64,000 bases of DNA from Dyadobacter sp. (GCF_017744695.1 NZ_JAGIAS010000001.1:835013-899012), one strand, 5' to 3'. Counted from the stretch's first letter, positions 1 to 10,472 are shown. Program-made: numbers and translations. Notes: a model not told the origin generated them from the letters alone.

Positions 1-237
1 TCGCAGGTTTATGCCAAAACCAAGTTCCCGGTTACGGATATTGTTATACCGCCAAGCAGCAAACTTCGATCGATCCCTTCCGCAAGTACCCTTCACATTG
101 AAGGCACTGCTTTTCTTAACGCAGGAGACAGCATCGAGCTTTATTATGATCAAAGCGCTTCGGGAATGTCATTTTCGGTCAACAGTGTGGATGGCCCCCC
201 TTTTGCGCATTGGTCGGTGCTCAAAATCGCGGACTGA
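1..237 (+). CDS. 3' end of a CDS truncated by the window edge; C-terminus resembles a C1q/TNF-like jelly-roll domain
   Basis: Frame 1 is open from base 1 to TGA at 235-237: SQVYAKTKFPVTDIVIPPSSKLRSIPSASTLHIEGTAFLNAGDSIELYYDQSASGMSFSVNSVDGPPFAHWSVLKIAD*. Absent from the ORF track because it has no start codon. Confidence 0.6.
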   Translation, partial: SQVYAKTKFPVTDIVIPPSSKLRSIPSASTLHIEGTAFLNAGDSIELYYDQSASGMSFSVNSVDGPPFAHWSVLKIAD

Positions 238-502
238 CCCGCGAATAAGCAACCCTTTTTACCCTTACCGCCCTGCGCACGCAGGAGCACCTCCGCTTCC
301 TGCGCATTACGCTTACTCCTGCACGCAAGCACCACATGTGCGCCCGCTTCGAAAAGTACTAATGCCCAGCCCGCTCTCCCCGCTCGTCTCCCATCAATAA
401 CCAGCCTACACCATTAATTCACTTACAAATTTACATACGGCTCAGAGGTATTGCTTTGCATCCAGATAATCCTGTCGCAAAATGTAAATCAGTTCTCACA
501 AG

Positions 503-1225
503 ATGAATGTAGTGCAAAAATTACCATTTAGCCTGTCGCTGGCCTGTTGCATAATGATGAGTGCTTGTTCGCAGGAAGACACCCAGGTCCCACAGCCCCA
601 AACAGAAAAAGTACCCTCAACCGCGAACCTGAAAGTAAATGCAATACCAGTAATGCCTCCCACTGACGGGCCTGCCGGGCTTGGTGTTTATGCAAATGGC
701 TGGTTCAAATTCGTCAACTATAAGCCCGATGACCTTCATGAGCACGCGGCGGGAACTTCCACACTGACGCACGCCTGGGGACACCCTGCTATGCCCTGGC
801 TGAAACCGCTTCCTGAGCCGGTACCGAAAGCGGGAAACTTTTTAACATTCATCAGACATGAAAATGTGCTCGGCGCAGGCATACAAGGCCATTCCCAGGT
901 AAGGACCATTATTAAAAATTTGAAACCAGGGAAGAAATACTCGATATCATTATACGGAGCTTCATCGATCGGAATCGTCAATGGCCTGACTACGCAATAT
1001 GCCGATGCAATCTATATTCTGACCACCGGCACAAACGTAGGCTATGCATATATTGACCTGGCGGGATTAAAGGCGCAATGGAAACACCGCATTTTAACAT
1101 TCCAGGCTACCGGTACTACTGCTACGTTCCTTTTTGGCTGTTTAGGTCCGGGTGGCAGCCTTCCTAAACAATACTATTATTATGGTCATCTCTTTGTCGA
1201 TCTAGACTCGTTACAGGAGATTTGA
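503..1225 (+). CDS. Putative secreted lipoprotein, paralogue of the next gene
   Basis: Signal peptide with lipobox (CCIMMSACSQED); shares PPDDL..AAGTST.TH.WG...PW.KPL...KIKNLK.GKKY..QYA with the 1476-2234 product. Confidence 0.75.
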   Translation: MNVVQKLPFSLSLACCIMMSACSQEDTQVPQPQTEKVPSTANLKVNAIPVMPPTDGPAGLGVYANGWFKFVNYKPDDLHEHAAGTSTLTHAWGHPAMPWLKPLPEPVPKAGNFLTFIRHENVLGAGIQGHSQVRTIIKNLKPGKKYSISLYGASSIGIVNGLTTQYADAIYILTTGTNVGYAYIDLAGLKAQWKHRILTFQATGTTATFLFGCLGPGGSLPKQYYYYGHLFVDLDSLQEI

Positions 1226-1475
1226 TTCTTCAACATAACCGCATAGTTGAGTTCCAGGAATAATCACATATATGAAGTCGCAAACCAAAGTAATGTTACA
1301 TATCCTGCTGCTCCGGCAATTTTATTTCTACGGTTTGTAATCAATACAAAAAAGCCTTCTACCAGAGAAGTAACCACGCATTACCGTTGATTCATTTCTC
1401 ACATTCTCTTCTAATTTAACCGTGTTGCTTTGCAGCCAGTTAGAATCTTTTTTTCACGTAAATCAATTTTCAAAA

Positions 1476-2234
1476 ATGAATTTAGTACAAAAATTACCAT
1501 TAGGTTTGGCGCTGGCGACTTGCATAATGATGAGTAGCTGCTCGCAAGAGGATGTGGCGCAGCCACAAAAAAACAAAATGGAAAACGGTTTTAGCAGCGA
1601 ACGCGGAGGAGGGCCTTTGCAGGGAGTTCCTCAAATTCCAGCCACTGACGCTTCTCCGGGGCACAACGTATTCGCGACAGGATGGATAAGAGCCATTAAT
1701 GCCAGCCCTGACGATTTGGAACTATACGCAGCAGGAACCTCAACTAAAACTCACTTATGGGGTGATCAGAGTTACCCATGGACAAAACCGCTACTTCAAC
1801 CATCAGGTTACAATAGCAATAAAACGAACAATTTTGTCACTATCATGGCGCAAAGTAAGGTCATCAACGGATCCGCAACAAATTCAAAAGCTATTTCAAA
1901 AATCAAAAATTTAAAGGTCGGCAAAAAGTATGCAGTGACCATCTCCGTGGCTAGTACTGTTTACCTCAGGAATGGAGAACCTACTCAATACGCACCCGCT
2001 GCTATGATTCAAATTCCTGGAACCATAGGCGTCAATTGGGGAATAACAAAGTTTGATCTGAATGGGAAACAGGCGGAATGGGTCACCAAAACGATTGTTT
2101 TTGAGGCACAGGACATCGAGGCGCAAGTATTTTTTGCCAGCTATTTTGACGAGCAATACACTGATTCTCATGACAAGTATCTTACCTACATGCATGCCTT
2201 TGTAGCTGAAAATGCAATAGTCGAAATACCTTAA
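1476..2234 (+). CDS. Putative secreted lipoprotein, tandem paralogue of 503-1225
   Basis: ORF 1422-2234; likely start at internal ATG 1476 (MNLVQKLPLGLALATCIMMSSCSQED), matching the paralogue N-terminus. Confidence 0.75.
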   Translation: MNLVQKLPLGLALATCIMMSSCSQEDVAQPQKNKMENGFSSERGGGPLQGVPQIPATDASPGHNVFATGWIRAINASPDDLELYAAGTSTKTHLWGDQSYPWTKPLLQPSGYNSNKTNNFVTIMAQSKVINGSATNSKAISKIKNLKVGKKYAVTISVASTVYLRNGEPTQYAPAAMIQIPGTIGVNWGITKFDLNGKQAEWVTKTIVFEAQDIEAQVFFASYFDEQYTDSHDKYLTYMHAFVAENAIVEIP

Positions 2235-2258
2235 AATATCTTTGAAGTAAGAAGTAGT

Positions 2259-2292
2259 CCTGAGCAGGCCAATTTGGCCTGCTCAGTTTGCT
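2259..2292. terminator. Rho-independent terminator between convergent genes
   Basis: Perfect stem TGAGCAGGCC-aattt-GGCCTGCTCA followed by GTTTGCTT. Confidence 0.75.
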
Positions 2293-2301
2293 TAATACTC
2301 A

Positions 2302-2853
2302 TCACTCGTACCCGCGTACCGCCGAATACCCGTTCGCAATCACATTCACGGCCCTGGCGCGGTACACGTCCGGATCGGTTGGCGCGGTGGTGGCAAGGCC
2401 GTCGACATACCGGTTGAACATGCAGAACGCCGCGGCGATGAGGACGGTGTCGTGGATCTGCCGGTCGTCGGCACCGTGCTCGCGCGCCCGGGCGATTTGC
2501 TCAGCGGTAACGTGCTTCCCTCCGCGCTGAACACTGCCCGCGATCGACAACAACGCTTTCATCCGCTCAGACAGATCCGTCTCCGTAAAATTCTCCTTAA
2601 CACTTTTGACAAACGACCAGTCCTCGTCTTCCAGATAAGCGCTGGCAATGGCGCCATGGATGGTTTGGCAAAAAAAGCAATCGTTCTGCGATGAAACGTA
2701 AGTACCGATCAGCTCGCGTTCACCGCGACTTAATCCTTCGTCGGAACACATCAGCGCGTTGGCTAATGCATTCATCGGCGCTGCGGTGTGAGGACTAAAA
2801 CGCATCGGGCCCAGGATGCCCGGAAAACCTTTCTCAAATTCGATATGTGGCAT
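2302..2853 (-). CDS. Carboxymuconolactone decarboxylase / AhpD-like peroxidase-related protein
   Basis: CFFCQTIHGAIA motif (CxxC..H) in a helical AhpD-like context. Confidence 0.75.
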   Translation of the reverse strand: MPHIEFEKGFPGILGPMRFSPHTAAPMNALANALMCSDEGLSRGERELIGTYVSSQNDCFFCQTIHGAIASAYLEDEDWSFVKSVKENFTETDLSERMKALLSIAGSVQRGGKHVTAEQIARAREHGADDRQIHDTVLIAAAFCMFNRYVDGLATTAPTDPDVYRARAVNVIANGYSAVRGYE

Positions 2854-2880
2854 TGGTAGAAGTTAATGAGTGAATGAAAG

Positions 2881-3054
2881 GTCAGATTTGGTCAGTGTTG
2901 TCAAGTATTGTCAAGTATTGTCAGGTGTGGTCAGCAATAGTCAGGCATGGTTAGATATGTTCAGGAATAGTCAGACATAGAGTCAAATCAGTATCTAACA
3001 ATAATTGACAATACTTGACTACACCTGACAATACTTGACTACACATGACAATCG
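2881..3054. repeat. Degenerate decamer array (GTCAR-N5) with an inverted arm
   Basis: About ten ~10-nt units GTCAG/GTCAA+N5 at 2881-2979, then five inverted units at 3005-3054 (TTGACAATAC TTGACTACAC CTGACAATAC TTGACTACAC ATGACAATCG). Confidence 0.85.
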
Positions 3055-3058
3055 AAGA

Positions 3059-4120
3059 TTAAAGCCTCGCTTCCGCCAGCTTCGTACCTTCTACCCGCGC
3101 GCGGATCTTTTCGAATGCAATCTCTCGCGCTGTTGAAACGTCGTCGGCAAAGGGAGAAAAGCCGCAATCGTCGGTAGATCCGAGCTGATTGAGCGGGATG
3201 TATTCGGCGGCTTGCAGCAGTAGGTCCCGGATTTCTCCCGGCGTTTCGATCCTGGGGTTCAGAACATCCGTTACACCGAGAAAAACACGTTGCCCTGGCC
3301 TGATATTCTGCCGCATCGATTCCAGAACCGACACTTTGTCCTTCTCCCCGGCATATTCGAGGTAAAAGTTACCCGCATTCAATTGGAAAAAGAGCGGTAG
3401 CAAATCCTGGTAAGGTACATCTGCGCTGTGCGTGGAGTCATGGTCGCCACCCGGGCAGGTATGGATACCTATGCGGCTCCGTTCTTCGGCCGTAAAACGA
3501 TCGAGAACCTGGTTATTAAGCGAAATAAACTGTTGCAAGAGTCCCTGGCTGGGATCCAGTTTGAGGGCTAGCCTGGCTTCGGTGAAATCGATCTGAACAT
3601 TGTAAGCGTGCTCGCTCAGGCATTTACGGATATCGGCTTCCACCTGATCGAGCAAATCGGCGATAAACTGGCTTTGCGGATAACCGTCGATGCCGGCTGC
3701 CGGGTATAACAAACTCATCGCCGATGCCGAAATAACGGCCTGCTTTACCGGCAATGCGGTATGCTTGCGTGCTTCCCGAAGATAGTCCACCGCGAAATTG
3801 CGGTAACGGAACGGTCCGGACGTCAATACCGGAAGCTGCCGCGTATGCCCATCCTCGAACGGGATCACTACTCCACCGCCATCGAGGTTCAATGCGCCGT
3901 GGATCGGATAGGTAGCGAAGCTGGGCTTACTCTGCTCGCCGTCGGAGATAACCGGCGAACCGGTTCCCTCCAGGGATATGATGGTTTCGCGGGTGGCCTG
4001 CGAAAACAGCCGGGCGAGGTCGTCGGAGGAAATTTCTGCTTTGGTATAAGCCTGCATAGCCTGTTGCAGGTAAGCGGGGCGCGGAATGCTTCCGATCGGC
4101 TCGGTAGGAATATTTGCCAT
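3059..4120 (-). CDS. Cobalamin-independent methionine synthase (MetE C-terminal domain)-like protein
   Basis: MANIPTEPIGSIPRP N-terminus, IHTCPGGDHDSTHSADVPY and DDCGFSPF zinc-site-like region; start chosen at internal ATG 4120 of ORF 3059-4183. Confidence 0.7.
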   Translation of the reverse strand: MANIPTEPIGSIPRPAYLQQAMQAYTKAEISSDDLARLFSQATRETIISLEGTGSPVISDGEQSKPSFATYPIHGALNLDGGGVVIPFEDGHTRQLPVLTSGPFRYRNFAVDYLREARKHTALPVKQAVISASAMSLLYPAAGIDGYPQSQFIADLLDQVEADIRKCLSEHAYNVQIDFTEARLALKLDPSQGLLQQFISLNNQVLDRFTAEERSRIGIHTCPGGDHDSTHSADVPYQDLLPLFFQLNAGNFYLEYAGEKDKVSVLESMRQNIRPGQRVFLGVTDVLNPRIETPGEIRDLLLQAAEYIPLNQLGSTDDCGFSPFADDVSTAREIAFEKIRARVEGTKLAEARL

Positions 4121-4217
4121 TTTTTGAAATGATAGGGTGAATAAATAGGGTACACATGCATGTACGCGCACACTGCCAGGCACGTGTGGTCCCGCAGTGG
4201 CAATGCACTAAAGTATA

Positions 4218-4616
4218 TTACCCGATCATTTCCGGTGGAGGGGTGGCGCGGTTGAATACGCCGGCCACCAGATCATAAAATGGTTCTACAAAACAGACTG
4301 TCCCGTGAAGAAGGGCCTTCACTCCTACCCACTCTCCCTGGGTGTCAGTGCCAGGCAAATAGGTTTTCGCTAAATCCCCCAACGTTTTCAACACGCTTCC
4401 CAGCGGCGTGAGCGGCGTTTTGGCAAGCTGCATTTCCTGCACGCGCTCCGACAATTCCGCAAACCGGTGCCAGGCAGATGCTTCGGTCTGTAATGTTTCG
4501 TTTCGCTCAGTCGTCCCGGCCATTTTGCCCGCAAAAAGCACGGCTACTGACCACCCCAGCGAATGGGACAGCAGCAGTATTAGCAAGCCGAGGCTGACAA
4601 ACGTTTTCATAAACAA
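4218..4616 (-). CDS. Hypothetical protein with N-terminal hydrophobic segment
   Basis: 132-aa ORF, MFMKTFVSLGLLILLLSHSLGWSVAVLF; little antisense competition. Confidence 0.5.
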   Translation of the reverse strand: MFMKTFVSLGLLILLLSHSLGWSVAVLFAGKMAGTTERNETLQTEASAWHRFAELSERVQEMQLAKTPLTPLGSVLKTLGDLAKTYLPGTDTQGEWVGVKALLHGTVCFVEPFYDLVAGVFNRATPPPEMIG

Positions 4617-4870
4617 GGAGATCTAGCTTAAATCTACAAGAATGCCGTGTTATTCCTTGTAGCAATTATTTATTTTATCTCAACAAATCATCAAAAAATA
4701 CCTTTTTACGCCCAACATTTTGCGAAGTATTGCTGATCGGGGCCATGGTCACAAACTAATTCTATAAAAAACTTCTATGTAACCGTCAATGATTAGTATT
4801 AAATTTACCAGGGTAAACCCTTTATTCGCTGATCAACAAGCTGCCGCAATCGACTTCGGCGTACTGAACC

Positions 4871-6583
4871 ATGAACCGCTTCTTCTCTATCCTGTTCTCA
4901 CTGGCATTGATGGCGTCAAATGCGGGCAACGCCTACGCTCAATGGGAACATTTACTGCATAAAACCTATCGTCAGCGTTTCGAAAGCCTTAATGATATCT
5001 ACATCCAGATACTGAATGACCGCGACACGACGTCCGCATTCGCTTCGCTCACGTCAATGAGGAATTTTGCAACCCTGCACCACGATAGCGATCTGGAACT
5101 CGAAGTCGACCTGCTCAAAGCGTATTATCTTACATTCTGGCACAAAAGTCAGACTGTGCGCATTACGGGCATGCTGCAAGATCTCTCGGAAAGAGCCGTG
5201 GCTCAGGACAATATCGAGATCAACGCACGGGCGCATAAGGTGCTGGGCGACTACTATTGGGCGGATGTAAAGAACTACGAGCTCGCGTTCGAAACTTTTA
5301 TCAAGCAGGAAGCGCTGCTGAACAAAGTCAACACAGACGAATTGCCTGATAAAACCTATCACCTGACGAACATTGCACACGCCTACCACAATTTTTCGGA
5401 TTACAAAAAGGCATTGTCGCTTTTCAGGCAGGTGTTAACCCTGAAATTCAATCCGGACATGCATGCGGGGCACAATTCCGCGCTTCACACGATTGGGGTC
5501 ATTTTCCGCCAGCAGGGCAATCTCGATTCGTCCGACCATTATTTCAGACGGGTGATCCGCAGGGAAGCGGAAGGTAACTATCAGTTTTGGGCGGCCATCG
5601 CGAAAGGCGGACTCGGAGAAAACGCCTATATACGAGGTAATTATACGGAAGCCTTACCGCTATTACAGGCCAATATCGACGAGGCAGTGGTACAAAAAGA
5701 CTTCGGCCTGGCTGCCGAATCGCTCATCATCCAGGCCAATATTTACCTGAAAAGCAACGCATTAGACAAAGCCGAACAACTTGCCTTGCTTGCCCGGCGG
5801 TATCTGACCTCCCCCAACCCCGACCGCTATCGGCATTTCCAGGACCTCTACCCGATCTTCGTGAAAGTTTATGCGGCACGTGGCAATGCCAAACTCGCCG
5901 GTGCGTACCTCGATTCGGCATTACTTGCCCGCGACAGCCTGACCAACAAATACAATGCAAAACTTCTGATGCGCGCGCACCAGAAGATCGATATACAGGA
6001 GCACCGTTCGGAAATGGAGAAGGCCGACTCGGAAAAGAAGCTCAAAACCATCGAGCGAAACCTGTCGCTCGCACTGATGCTGATCGTCGCGGTAGGTTCG
6101 GTGTATATTTATAGCAATCAGCGCAAAAGGCACCGGCAAGCGCAGCATTTAAAAGAACTGAAAATCAAACAAAAAGAACAGGAACTCGAAAACGCGACTT
6201 TACAGCTGAACGATTTTGCCCGTAATATTTCAGAGAAAAGCAGGCAGATAGAATTACTGGAAAACAAACAGGGCCCCGATGCCGAGGCCCTGTCGCAATT
6301 GCGTAAAAGTACGATCCTGACACAGGAGGATTGGGATTATTTCAAAAAGCTCTTCGGCAAAGTTCACGGCGATTACCTCCATCGGCTGCGCGAGAAGTTC
6401 CCCGACCTCACCCAGGGTGAAATGCGCTTTATTGCGCTCTCCAAACTGGGTTTAGGTTACCAGGAAATGTCGGCGACGCTGGGTATCAGCAGCCATGCAG
6501 TGCGTACGACCAAATACAGGCTGCTGAAAAAAATCGACGTTCCCGACGACCGCAGTCTGGAAGAGGTAGTGATGCATATCTAA
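4871..6583 (+). CDS. TPR-repeat protein with transmembrane segment and C-terminal LuxR-type HTH
   Basis: Signal peptide, TPR-like repeats, TM (LSLALMLIVAVGSVYIYSN), coiled coil, then FPDLTQGEMRFIALSKLGLGYQEMSATLGISSHAVRTTKYRLLKKI. Confidence 0.8.
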   Translation: MNRFFSILFSLALMASNAGNAYAQWEHLLHKTYRQRFESLNDIYIQILNDRDTTSAFASLTSMRNFATLHHDSDLELEVDLLKAYYLTFWHKSQTVRITGMLQDLSERAVAQDNIEINARAHKVLGDYYWADVKNYELAFETFIKQEALLNKVNTDELPDKTYHLTNIAHAYHNFSDYKKALSLFRQVLTLKFNPDMHAGHNSALHTIGVIFRQQGNLDSSDHYFRRVIRREAEGNYQFWAAIAKGGLGENAYIRGNYTEALPLLQANIDEAVVQKDFGLAAESLIIQANIYLKSNALDKAEQLALLARRYLTSPNPDRYRHFQDLYPIFVKVYAARGNAKLAGAYLDSALLARDSLTNKYNAKLLMRAHQKIDIQEHRSEMEKADSEKKLKTIERNLSLALMLIVAVGSVYIYSNQRKRHRQAQHLKELKIKQKEQELENATLQLNDFARNISEKSRQIELLENKQGPDAEALSQLRKSTILTQEDWDYFKKLFGKVHGDYLHRLREKFPDLTQGEMRFIALSKLGLGYQEMSATLGISSHAVRTTKYRLLKKIDVPDDRSLEEVVMHI

Positions 6584-6584
6584 C

Positions 6585-9500
6585 CTATTCGATCGCTACT
6601 TTTTGGCTTTGAATACCCGCATTGTCTTGTACGCGCAGGAGGTAAATGCCCTTAGGCAAATCGCCGACGGGTAGATCGGCTTCTCCATTGGTCAGTTTTC
6701 GGCGTGCAACGACTGTACCCTGCGCATTCAGCAGTTCCGCATTGCCTGTAAGCCGATTCGCCGCGACGGTTTCGACTTGCAGAACGGTGCTCGCCGGATT
6801 AGGATAAACCCGCATTCGAACGACCTCTCCCTGCTTCACGGCCGCAATCTGGCTGTAAGCGAATGAACCGTCTAGATCGATCATTTTCAGCCGATAGTAA
6901 TTCGCCCCCGCGAGTGGTCGATAGTCGGTGGCAGCATAGCGGTGCCCACCGCTGCCATATGCCCGGGGTTGATCGGGCAACACTTCCCAACGGCGCGCAT
7001 CCGCACTGCGGTGTATTTCAAAATGGCTTGTATTCACCTCTTCGGCCGTCAGCCATTCGAGTTGAGTGGTATTTTCCACCGCTTTTCCGGAAAAGCTGAC
7101 CAATTTCAAGGGTAACGGATCGGCATTACTCACAAAGAACCCGCTGAAACCGGTTACATCGAAACTGACCTCCCAGCGGCTCAGGTTTTCATTCCAGACA
7201 ATGTCGTTGTCGTCGGGGTTGATCGTCGTGGTATCGCCGCTGTAAGTGCCGGGTTGTCCGGTCGCGCTTGTACCGTGGAACTGGATTACCAGGATATTAG
7301 CCTTGCCCGTACCATCGAAGGCCGATGTTGGGAGCTTCGCGCCGCTCCCGCTGGCATTGAATGCGTCAAATTCGGATTGGGTAAAAAACAATTTGATACG
7401 CGCCGTTGCATTATCCGCATTACTGGAAGGGAGTATTTCGTAGTGCCGCTGCACAAATCTTAACGGACCTGCCGTGATCACACCTGCATCCACAAACGCC
7501 TTGGCATACACATTCCCGCTCACCGGCGTGGCGCCCGCAGGCGTCACCTGCGTAATGACCCGACAGCCTGAGACCAGGAAACCGGTGGTACTACCTGCTG
7601 TGATCGATTGCAAAACATTATCCCCGTTTTCGGACAGGCTACTGCCGTCGCGGTACGACTGCTGCTCATAGGCACCGATATCGGTCGCTGCATCGAAAAC
7701 CCTGGGTCGAAGGGTAACGTCGGTTGCGGGAAGCCCGCCCGGGTCTATCCCCGCATTGATCGCCGGACTGCAGGGCAATGGTCTCAGGCCATCGTCAGCC
7801 GTCATCCATTTGTTATCCGCACCATCGGGGTCGTTCTGGTCTGCGAAAAGAATATCCGAACTGAGGTTACCGGGTCCCGCGTGCCCATCCTGTACCAGCG
7901 TGTAGAATACCCCCGGCGTCGCACCCAGGTCAAATATGCCGGCGCCTTGCGGGCTGTTGTTGCCCCATATGGCGTTATTACCAAAAATCGGACGGGACAG
8001 CAGATAGTTGAAAACACCACCACCTTGCACTGTTGCGGAATTACGTGCGACGGTGCAGTTCAGAAAAGTCGCCCCTGTGTTATATCCATTGAAAATACCG
8101 CCGCCGCTGCCATTCGTGGCCGAGTTGTCGCTGATGATGCAATTACGGAATCCCGGGGCGATGCCCTCGCCGGCCAGCATCAGGCCTGCTCCCTGGCCGG
8201 CTGTATTGCCTGCGATAACACAGTTGGAAATCACCGCGGAGGAAAGGTACATCACCATCCCGGCACCTTCCGTTGCGGGAATGGATACGCCGCGTATGGT
8301 AGGGCTGATGCCTGTGCCATTGGCATTCCCGTCGCGGACAACAAAGCCGTCCAGTTGAGCACCAGGGCCGTTATTAACCGACACAACCGTGTGATAGGAA
8401 TTATCGGAATTGTCTCCCGAACCGAGGTTACCGGAAAGGATTGTCTGATTGGCACCCGGATTGCGTTGCGACAGTGCTGTTTCAGTCCCGGCAAATCCGC
8501 CGTAAATAGCCAGATTGTCGAGCAGGTAAAATGCATAATGCCGTACGCCGAAAAGCACCTGGTTATAAGGTGTACTCGTCGGAACGTAGGTTCCGGCTTT
8601 CACCCAGATTTCGGTAATGCCCGAACAGCCCGACGCCGCATTCAATGCTGCGCTCAGGCTGCCGATGGCGTCGTCCCATCCCGAACCTTCTCCCAAGGCA
8701 CCTGCCGCCACGTACAACCGGCCGGCAATGACATTCAATGTTGCGCTGTTCGAGGTAGTATTACCGCACGAGTTGGTCACCTTCACTTTAAACTGGTTGC
8801 TGTGATCGCCGGCTGCAACGTTGAACACCGTCAAAGTCGCCGTCTTCGTTCCGCCGTATTTACCGTCGTCGGAAAGCGGCGTATCACCGCGGTACCATTG
8901 ATATGAAGGGGTTTCAAAACTGTTGGCAGTTACACTAAACGCAATTGAGGCGGAGCCGGCGCAGGTAACGACTTTAACAGGATGCGTCGCGATCCCCGGG
9001 GGCATTCCGGTCACAATAGCCGTCCGCGCGTTAGGATCGGTAATCGTCAGGTAACCCGCCATTACATTGACGCTCCCGTTTCCGACGCCGTTGCTGGTAT
9101 AAATGGCCGTCGCCTTTCCATTAGCCTGAATACTGCTTTGCGCGGAAGAAATACTACCATTTTCGGCGCTGAAACTGACAGACAAGCCTATCAAAACGCC
9201 TAGGTCACTTACTGCCAGCGCATTACCCGCCGAATTGGTCAGAAAGCTGGCGGCCACCGCTGTTTGCATTTGCGAACCGGCACAAAGGGAAGCGTTCGTC
9301 ACAACCGGTTTCAACACCAGCCATGGGCTCGTGGCCAGCGTCCCGCCGCCTACGGTCCCGATTATCCGCGCACGCTCGCCGCACGTCCCATCGGCTTGCG
9401 GATTGGTGTTGCAACCCCACCAGTTGTTGGTCGCCGTGACGGCACCATCACCGAACTTCCTGATCGACAGCGCCTCTTTGACGCCGGCGTCAATAGTGTT

Positions 9501-10406
9501 CCCAGAAAACGAATTGTATTGAATATTAACAGGAAAACTGCTGGAAACAGAAATAGCTCCGCCTTCGCCGCCACTGGTACTAGGCCCGGCACTGTTGTTC
9601 ACAAAGCGGTTCTTCTCGATTTTGGTATAAAACGCAGGGCTTTGCGCGGAATAACTGGCTCTCAGCCCGATAGCGCCACCCGACGTCGCAAATCCGGCCG
9701 TTACTGTATTGTTGGAAAAAACGCAGTTCGAAACGGTGGCGTTGCCCGAAACAGGGACCGATCCGCTGCTATAATAGTCGATCGAGATCGCTCCCCCTGT
9801 GCCGCTGCCGGACGACGGATCTGTGACCACCGCATTGTTGGTGAATGTGCAATACTCGACGGTCAGGGTACCGCCTCCGGACATACCCAGAGCGCCTCCG
9901 CCCAGAAAATCGGTCATATTATTTTCAAACGCGCAATTACTGATGCTGATAACATTGTTGGGCCCGCCGCAAAGGATCGCCCCGCCACCATAGTGATCGA
10001 CCGGGTTCTTGCCATTGGTAAATTGGATCCCCGAAATCGAAACTTGTACGTTCTGTATCGTCCCTGGCGGGTTGATCAGGAAAATGCGGTCCTGCATAGT
10101 GCTTGTCATGTTGATGATCGTCGAACCCGGCCCCGCACCGACAATCGAGATATTTTGTGCCTGGTTTCCGAATACGATCGGTCCCAGCGTAAGGTTATAC
10201 GTCCCCGCCGGGAGATTAATGGTATGTGGCCCGCCACCCAGGGCATCCGCAGCCAGAATGGCCCCACGCAGCTGGGAAGTTGCGGTACCATCCGTCGTCT
10301 GGGTCACGTTGAACGTATCTGCCGCCACCGGAAAACACAGGATGGCCAAAAGCAAACTCAACACAGCAGCCGTCCATCGCATTTGTTTGGTAAATAATAG
10401 CTTCAT
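6585..10406 (-). CDS. Large secreted right-handed beta-helix protein with T9SS type A sorting domain
   Basis: Repeated beta-helix/CSLREA-like segments, Ig-like region, and C-terminal VYPNPASTVLQVE...LPKGIYLLRVQDNAGIQSQKVAIE. Start moved to MKLLFTKQMRW at 10406. Confidence 0.85.
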   Translation of the reverse strand: MKLLFTKQMRWTAAVLSLLLAILCFPVAADTFNVTQTTDGTATSQLRGAILAADALGGGPHTINLPAGTYNLTLGPIVFGNQAQNISIVGAGPGSTIINMTSTMQDRIFLINPPGTIQNVQVSISGIQFTNGKNPVDHYGGGAILCGGPNNVISISNCAFENNMTDFLGGGALGMSGGGTLTVEYCTFTNNAVVTDPSSGSGTGGAISIDYYSSGSVPVSGNATVSNCVFSNNTVTAGFATSGGAIGLRASYSAQSPAFYTKIEKNRFVNNSAGPSTSGGEGGAISVSSSFPVNIQYNSFSGNTIDAGVKEALSIRKFGDGAVTATNNWWGCNTNPQADGTCGERARIIGTVGGGTLATSPWLVLKPVVTNASLCAGSQMQTAVAASFLTNSAGNALAVSDLGVLIGLSVSFSAENGSISSAQSSIQANGKATAIYTSNGVGNGSVNVMAGYLTITDPNARTAIVTGMPPGIATHPVKVVTCAGSASIAFSVTANSFETPSYQWYRGDTPLSDDGKYGGTKTATLTVFNVAAGDHSNQFKVKVTNSCGNTTSNSATLNVIAGRLYVAAGALGEGSGWDDAIGSLSAALNAASGCSGITEIWVKAGTYVPTSTPYNQVLFGVRHYAFYLLDNLAIYGGFAGTETALSQRNPGANQTILSGNLGSGDNSDNSYHTVVSVNNGPGAQLDGFVVRDGNANGTGISPTIRGVSIPATEGAGMVMYLSSAVISNCVIAGNTAGQGAGLMLAGEGIAPGFRNCIISDNSATNGSGGGIFNGYNTGATFLNCTVARNSATVQGGGVFNYLLSRPIFGNNAIWGNNSPQGAGIFDLGATPGVFYTLVQDGHAGPGNLSSDILFADQNDPDGADNKWMTADDGLRPLPCSPAINAGIDPGGLPATDVTLRPRVFDAATDIGAYEQQSYRDGSSLSENGDNVLQSITAGSTTGFLVSGCRVITQVTPAGATPVSGNVYAKAFVDAGVITAGPLRFVQRHYEILPSSNADNATARIKLFFTQSEFDAFNASGSGAKLPTSAFDGTGKANILVIQFHGTSATGQPGTYSGDTTTINPDDNDIVWNENLSRWEVSFDVTGFSGFFVSNADPLPLKLVSFSGKAVENTTQLEWLTAEEVNTSHFEIHRSADARRWEVLPDQPRAYGSGGHRYAATDYRPLAGANYYRLKMIDLDGSFAYSQIAAVKQGEVVRMRVYPNPASTVLQVETVAANRLTGNAELLNAQGTVVARRKLTNGEADLPVGDLPKGIYLLRVQDNAGIQSQKVAIE

Positions 10407-10472
10407 AGGAATGTTCGGAAAAGAATATAGAGGAGGGCACGCTGCCGGAAAAGGCCGGCAGCGTATCAATAT

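Noticed and set aside
2881-3054. CRISPR array
   Set aside because: Units are ~10 nt and degenerate, with no spacers of CRISPR length and no cas genes in the window.
7608-8906. 432-aa plus-strand ORF
   Set aside because: Antisense shadow of the beta-helix/T9SS gene; Arg/Cys/His-rich composition with no domain pattern.
9264-10397. 377-aa plus-strand ORF
   Set aside because: Also antisense to the beta-helix gene, with shadow-type composition; the minus-strand protein is clearly real.
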